NCBI RefSeq assembly: GCF_027172205.1 | Contig: NC_070604.1 | Coordinates: 67,721,023 to 67,785,022, forward strand | Direction: 5' to 3' | DNA: 64,000 nt | Source: Podarcis raffonei | Lineage: Eukaryota > Chordata > Lepidosauria > Squamata > Lacertidae | In this document: positions 58,512 through 64,000 of the stretch, piece by piece | Layout: each line of letters begins with the position of its first letter | Numbering within the stretch: position 1 is the stretch's first letter | Position numbers and translations under genes: made by a program | The notes under the pieces: generated by a model | Databases searched by the model: none | Told to the model about the DNA's origin: nothing | Seen by the model: only the letters and a program-made list of their open reading frames with translations

Positions 58512-58680
58512 GAGGCAGTGGCAGGGCAAGTGCTTTGCATGTAGGTCCCCGATTCAATCCCCAGACTCTGAAAGACTAAAACCCTGGATAGGCACTGGCA
58601 GTCAGTGCAGACAATACTGAGCTAGATGGATCAATGGTCTGCCTCTGTGTAAGGCAGCTTTCTATCTTCCATCTCTTTGC
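58512..58680 (+). mobile_element. tRNA-derived SINE (family 2), plus-strand copy
   Basis: ggcagtggcagggcaagtgc, then tttgcatgtaggtccccgat and tcaatcccc form the tRNA-like head. It ends ctgagctagatggatcaatg and gtctgcctctgtgtaaggca. The best family 2 head in the window. Confidence 0.75.
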
Positions 58681-58731
58681 TAGCAGACCATCATGCTGGG
58701 TCCTGGGTGTTTTTTTGGTGTGCTGCTAAAC

Positions 58732-58868
58732 CAGGCATAGGCAAACTCCGGCCCTCCAGATGTTTGGGACTACAATTCCCATCATCCCTGACCACTGGTC
58801 CTGTTAGCTAGGGATGATGGGAGTTGTAGTCCCAAAACAGCTGGAGGGCCGGAGTTTGCCTATGCCTG
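58732..58868. mobile_element. Palindromic hAT-like MITE
   Basis: 137 bases, nearly a perfect palindrome: CAGGCATAGGCAAACTCCGG at the left and its inverse at the right, with perfect 8-base target duplications TGCTAAAC (58724-58731, 58869-58876). Confidence 0.9.
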
Positions 58869-58879
58869 TGCTAAACTGA

Positions 58880-60255
58880 TGAAAGTCTTCAAGATGACAT
58901 CTTAATACATATGCTGTGGCAAGATCACGATTAGACAAGCCTTCATTTCCCTGTTCATACAGCATCTGAGGGTGGCTCCAACAGTTAAGCTATGGATATG
59001 TATGTAACATCTGGAATTGGTGTCTGCCATGTTAAAAAGCAAGTCAACAGCTCTTTAAGTGAAAACTGCCGAAATCACCTGCAACCAGTCCTTAAGTGGC
59101 ACTTCATACTGAACATATTCCTCAACACTGCTGTTATAGATTGTGGTGAAATCTGCTGAACTAGGTGTAGGTCTACTTCAAGTAGCAAGGTTCTCCAAGT
59201 TGACGGCATTCTTCAGACTTGGAAGTGGCTGTCAAAGCTACTTAACCCATGATTAATATTGGATTGAGTTTAAAGCATGTATTTCCTCCTCTGGCATTCG
59301 GAGCATGGCATGCAAGAATGAGGCTATGCAAACAGTATAAATGAGTGGCTGCAGTTGTTCCCTAGATCAGAGGAGTATTTCAGGCTTGATCAGTCTCTAA
59401 TGAAATTATACTATATTGTATATTCTCCATGTTGGGAAAGCTCCTTCATAACATCATCTTCTTCAGAATACTTGCTCCAGGCTGCAATCCACTCATTCCA
59501 TTCTTCTCTTCTCTTCTCTTCTCTTCTCTTCTCTTCATGATGACCCTTCACCTGCCAATTGGGGTTACAGTCCAAGTTTGGGGAAATTAAACCTTGGTGG
59601 ATTATCTTTATTTAAGAAAGGTTCATCTTGTACTGGGGTAGAAAATAAACATATACTATGCATAGCTCGTCTCATCAGGCTATATATATATATATATATA
59701 TATATATCTGTTTTAAAAAATGTACACACGTAAATAATAAAACATAACATGACTGACAAAAAAATGGGTCACTAGGAGGGTAAAATACTAAACATATTAT
59801 TTTACAGTGCATAATAATGAGGTGATGACAGTAAACCAGTTCATTGAATTCTTCCATAAATCAACTTGGAAAACACAGAATGATATGCAACAGGCTACTT
59901 TCTGTATGTATAAGAGTAGATTAGAGGAAAACTTGGGGATTACATTCCTGTACTCTCCAGCGATGGGAATCCTCCTCACTGCACAATTGTCATCCTCATG
60001 GCATAATTTAGCCAGCAGAAGTCCTAAAGCGATTTATAGAAATTACATACAATATATCATCAAATAATGATTAAAACAATTTAATGGAGAACAAATATTC
60101 TGCAGTTTGTATTGCAGTTTCATCTTCAGTATTTGGTATGTAATGAACCTGAACCACGAAAATATGATAATACAAACATTAAGAAATCTAAACATGCAAA
60201 TACACTCTTTTGGGGAACATGTACACTAAAGTTATTCTCTAACAAGATACAGGAT
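58880..60255. other. Intron sequence with simple repeats
   Basis: Contains (CTTCT)n at 59502-59536 and (TA)n at 59681-59707. No exon or larger repeat is recognised. Confidence 0.55.
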
Positions 60256-60259
60256 ACCA

Positions 60260-60990
60260 ACTCTTATAAGAAAGAGATGAGTTACATATTGTTGCTCACC
60301 ACCCCAATATTTGAGCAGTGCAACATTCAAAAGGGATTCCAGGCAATTACCCAGGGTTCTTTTTTCCTTCAGAATGCAATACAGCGGAGACCGTAGTGTC
60401 TTTAGGATGTATGGTTTATTTTCACATATATACAACCTGAACATACAACATCAACATCAACAGCCCGAGAGGATCTTGTTCTCCCAAAGCCCCAGCATTG
60501 GATTCAAGCAGAAATCATACATCCCTCTGACTTTCTCTGACTTCCCAGTCTGCAGCCCCCCCCCCCCGCTTCTAGTGCACATTACTCAACTCTCAGCTCT
60601 CAACTCTGCCTTTGTTCTTCTAGTTACAGATAGGTAGCCGTGTTGGTCTGCCATAGTCAAAACAAAATTTTTTTTCCTTCCAGTAGCACCTTAAAGACCA
60701 ACTAAGTTAGTTCTTGGTATGAGCTTTCGTGTGGTATCTGAAGAAGTGTGCATGCACACGAAATCTCATACCAAGAACTAACTTAGTTGGTCTTTAAGGT
60801 GCTACTGGAAGGAAAAATTTTTTTTGTTTTGTTCTTCTAGCTACCCATGAGTTGAATGAGGGGCCCCTTCCCGTTTGTCTTCTCATGCATAGCCCCTTCC
60901 TTTGTTCCCTTAATGGCCCATTACCTGGCCTATCACCTCACCAGGCATCTATACCATGAATGAGAAGGAGAGCCAGGCATTCTGCCTACT
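60260..60990 (-). mobile_element. LTR-like repeat, copy B, carrying a nested retroposon
   Basis: Shares the segment near 60380-60440 with 37920-38000 (gagac.gt.gtgtctttatgat and tatggttt...catatatacaacctga on the plus strand). On the minus strand this includes AATAAACCATAC, a likely LTR polyadenylation signal. The part from 60624 to 60827 is a later insertion. No internal coding region is seen; an old fossil with uncertain limits. Confidence 0.4.
60624..60827. mobile_element. Fold-back retroposon
   Basis: The insertion is flanked by perfect 13-base duplications TTTGTTCTTCTAG (60611-60623, 60828-60840). It begins ttacagataggtagccgtgt and then contains two arms of about 75 bases (about 60657-60733 and 60755-60832) that are almost exact reverse complements, joined by gtatctgaagaagtgtgcat. 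The unit motif (cttccagtagcaccttaaag, accaactaagttagttcttg) is a common squamate interspersed sequence, normally present once per copy. Confidence 0.8.
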
Positions 60991-61489
60991 ACTCCCCCCG
61001 AATGCTTGCTACTTCTTATAACAAACTAAGGTGTTTTGGCATTACAAATGTTGTGTTAGCATATCTTGAGAGCAGATTTCATTGAAGCTAAAGAGGCTTT
61101 CAAGTAAAGGCTTCATGTGATACTGTGAAATGAACATTTTCCTTTCAAGTGTTGTGTCTTCACAGGCTTAATAGTGAATCAACATAGGCTGTATGGCTAG
61201 ATGTTAATGGCACCCAAGTGTGTGTAAACTCATTTTGTGACCTACTTTAAATCTGGCTTGTAGTGTTTTTCCATCTCCTGGAATTTCATTCATGTTAGCC
61301 AATGACTGATGTATTAATATTTATATTTGTCTGCACCTACTTCAGTGAATGCTTCTCACCTGACATCTGCTGTGCACTTCAGAATTGAGCTGGTTGCTAT
61401 GGTTACCTACAGTCCTGGTTCAGAGGCTGCATAAACAGTATGTCGCAGGCCTTTTGCAGCATTTAGGGTGGGTTCTCATGTACTAAAAT

Positions 61490-62385
61490 CCTCCCTGAAT
61501 TTGCAAAATCTAAGTAATTACTGGCCAATGGCCAATACCTGGACATAGTTCTTTAGCAGGTGGTCACAGACCAGATCCAGGCGCTCTTGGAGGAAACTGA
61601 TTTTCTAGATCCATTTCAGTTGGGGTTTAGGGCCCAGTTTTAGCACAGAAAGTGCTTTGATTGCTCAGTATGATGACCTCTGTTGAGAGAGAGAGAGAGA
61701 CGGGAGAAATGTGTCCCTCTTAATTCTCCTTGACCTCTCAGCAGCTTTCATACCATCAACCATGGTATCCATCTAGAGTTGCTGTCTGACTTAGGGGTGG
61801 GTAGAACTGCTTGGCAATGGTTGTGGCCCTACTTTGGATGGTCATTTCCAGAGGGTGATGATTGGGAAGCGCTGTTCAGCTCCATTGAGCCTTCAGTGTG
61901 GGGTTTCTCAGGGTTTGATTTTACCCCCCCCCCCCGTGCTGTTTAACATCTACATGAAACCACTGAGTGGGGTAATCCAGAGTTTTGGAGTACATGGTCA
62001 GCAATATGGTGATGACACACAGCTCTGCTTCTCCTTTACATTGGCAGGTGTGGCAGTGGATGTGCTAGACCTTTGTCTTGCCTCAATAATGGATGGGATG
62101 AGAGCCAACAAACTGAGGCTCAGTCTAGATAAGACTAAGGCACTATTTGTGGATGGTCAGACTGGGTGGATGGGAGGTGGCCTGCTCTTGATGGGGTTAA
62201 AACCATTGGAATGCTTTGTTACATATCTTTAGGCACCAGGCAAAACATTTCTCTTCTCCCAGGCTTTTGACTAATTAAACAATCTATGGCCTTTTAAACC
62301 AGAGAGGTATTGTTTTTGTTTGTTCCTGGGTTATGTATCTTGGTGTTTTTATCTTGTATAAAAATTAAATAAAAAATGTACTGAG
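61490..62385 (+). mobile_element. L2-like LINE fragment: reverse transcriptase to 3' end
   Basis: In order, broken RT blocks are visible: DPFQ-like, DLSAAF.TINHG (near 61735-61760), QRV (61850), CGVSQG and LFNIYMKPLSGVIQSFG (61895-61995), the catalytic box as YGDDTQL (62005-62025; consensus YADD) and MRANKLRLSLDKTKALFV (62098-62155). The 3' end includes ggcaccaggcaaaacatttc and an A-rich tail. An internal (GA)n sits at 61687-61700. Several stops and frame changes make it inactive. Confidence 0.8.
61834..62232 (+). pseudogene. Open remnant of LINE reverse transcriptase
   Basis: A 132-codon frame covers RT palm motifs with the box YGDD. It lacks the fingers, endonuclease and a start; a C/P-rich slip (LPPPPVLFN) shows expansion of a C run. 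It is part of the decayed LINE above. Confidence 0.7.
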
Positions 62386-62389
62386 AAAT

Positions 62390-64000
62390 GCCCAATCCAC
62401 TTGCTTTTCTTTGTGGTATTTGATAATATACATTGTGTCTGTCATGTAGTGTTGGCAGCAGATCAACGCTGTGTGACAGTATGTAATGTTTTGCAATGGT
62501 TATCCATGCCTAGCATATTTGGTGATACCACTGATAACAGCAAACAACTTTTAGAACTCATTAGCTACTAGATCAATTTCAAGTAAAGCTGTAAATGTTA
62601 GTTAGTGTATTTTTTTCAGTTTGTCCTATTGACTTCCATTCTGCTGCAAGAGAACTGCTTGCACTCCCTATTTCTGTTGCAAATATGGGTTTTGATGAAA
62701 TATTAGTGGTCTAGTAGGAGGTCACCTTTGACTTTAAGAAAAATCTGTTACACTTATACAATGTTCTTGTTTTTGTGTGATTGTATAAGGTAGGGTGTGG
62801 TAGCCCTTCCCATTGGCTATTTAGACAAAGGCATTTGTAAACATTGCAGTTATGGTTAGGCATTTGCAATCAGCCTTTGCTTTTGAATAACTGCTCTGAA
62901 AATTCCAGCTTTGATTTTAGTAGGATGAGCATCTTTGTAGGATCTGGACAAGTATAAACTTAGATCTATGTACTGCAGAAAAGTGAAGTGGGGAGCAAAG
63001 ATGCTAAATGTATTCCGGTCCTAGGTTGGCAACATAACAGCATTTTTACACACACATCCCTGCCACACAAACACACCATCTTCCTAAAACTCTAGCTAAA
63101 GTAGCACATACAGGTAGAACTGTATTCCATGTTCTCTTCATGCTTTCTTACCATTAGCATGGTGCTGAGTCTTCTCTGTGTTTGTTCCCCATTTGTGGGA
63201 ATTCCCTCTCTAGTGAGATGCATTTGTCTCTCTCATTGTTAATTTTCAGAAGGAATTTTAAAAACATTCCTGACTACCTGGGCATTTGAGACTTGAAAGA
63301 TGCTGTTCCTGGCAGTGCTGAAAGAAGTGGCTAAGAGAATGTGATTGTTTTTAATGATACTAATGTGTTTGCCACCCTGGGCTCCTTTTGGAGAAGGACT
63401 GGGAAATAAATTGAATAAATAGTAATATGACATTTAAGGTATTTTACAATGCTCCCCTAACATGCCAAACGAGTCTCATCTGCAATCTGAAATGAAAATA
63501 AAATATGAAAAGGCACAAGCATCTCTGGTGGTGGAACATGGAATAGAACCGCTGTCTCATTTTACCTTACTGTTTTTTTAAAAAAGATTTTCATAGCACT
63601 CTTCATCATATCGAACTTCATGCTGGTGTAGAGTGCAAAACAAATTTTGAACAAAGTCCACATACTTTGATACCTCCATAGATCTCTGGGTCATAGCCAG
63701 GGAAGGATACATGTCTGGGGAAGGCTGTGCAAGGTAGTAATTTTTAACCTTTTCAGACTTAGGACCTACCTGTAACCCAAAACATGCATTTGGGAACCCA
63801 CTTCTTCTTCCTTACTTTTTTTAACCCTATATTTGTATGATGTTTGTAATGTTGCTGCTGTTGCTACCGACCTTAGATCAGTCCATGACTCAATCATGAG
63901 TCTCAACCCAATACTTGAAAAGCAGTGGTCCAGGGAATATTCAAGTCCATCAAAGTTCAGCTGTGCTTTTTAAAATCAAAATTAAAAAAACGCATGATTA
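62390..64000. other. Intron sequence, one retroposon tail
   Basis: 63372-63425 (gccaccctgggctccttttg, then gggaaataaattgaataaat) resembles the tail of a SINE/BovB-type element. No PPP1R14C exon 2 is found before the window ends. Confidence 0.5.

Larger units (their letters stand above)
48567..64000 (+). other. PPP1R14C: PPP1R14C intron 1 (5' part)
   Basis: The donor GTACTC follows exon 1 and no sequence encoding the next exon (EEEMPEVEIDIDD) is seen, so the intron exceeds 15.4 kb. A very long first intron is also known in mammals. It hosts the repeats listed separately. Confidence 0.85.

Overview
This is vertebrate nuclear DNA, almost certainly from a squamate reptile and most likely a lacertid-type lizard. 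Two host genes have spliced exons with clean GT-AG borders and CpG-rich first exons. Most of the remaining sequence is introns and intergenic DNA full of squamate-style repeats: tRNA-derived SINEs, short palindromic hAT-like and Tigger-like MITEs, L2/CR1-like LINE tails, one solo LTR and an L1-like non-autonomous retrotransposon. The species assignment is inference from the repeats; the gene calls rest on direct protein comparison from memory.

Layout. Positions 1 to about 205 look like the end of a plus-strand 3' UTR with an AATAAA signal; by synteny this should be PCMT1. The minus strand from 14989 to 5123 carries a complete LRP11 gene. I could join eight coding exons into one open frame of 530 codons: signal peptide, MANSC domain, PKD domain, LDL-receptor class A domain, a linker, a Kunitz domain, a transmembrane helix and a conserved cytoplasmic tail. 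The candidate 3' UTR runs to about 3485. Positions 14300 to 15420 are the CpG island and promoter of LRP11. Positions 15.5 to 47.9 kb are intergenic, with repeats and an RPS25 retropseudogene. PPP1R14C (KEPI) begins at 48303 on the plus strand; only coding exon 1 (88 codons) is inside the window, and 48567 to 64000 is its first intron.

The gene order PCMT1 (probable), LRP11, PPP1R14C, with LRP11 on the opposite strand, matches the human 6q25.1 block without the mammalian RAET1/ULBP genes that lie between the last two in human.

The most interesting item is the in-frame, phase 1-1 Kunitz exon of LRP11 (8449 to 8619). The human LRP11 protein as I remember it lacks this domain, and the reactive-site P1 residue here is asparagine, so it may not be a classical trypsin-type inhibitor. 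The best repeat observations are a tRNA-derived SINE split by two hAT-like MITEs and abutting a solo LTR; an apparently full-length 1.9 kb L1-like element with only a short first ORF and 17-base target duplications; and a near-perfect fold-back retroposon inside an LTR-like repeat. I found no CRISPR array, functional tRNA or rRNA gene, or clearly new multi-gene system.
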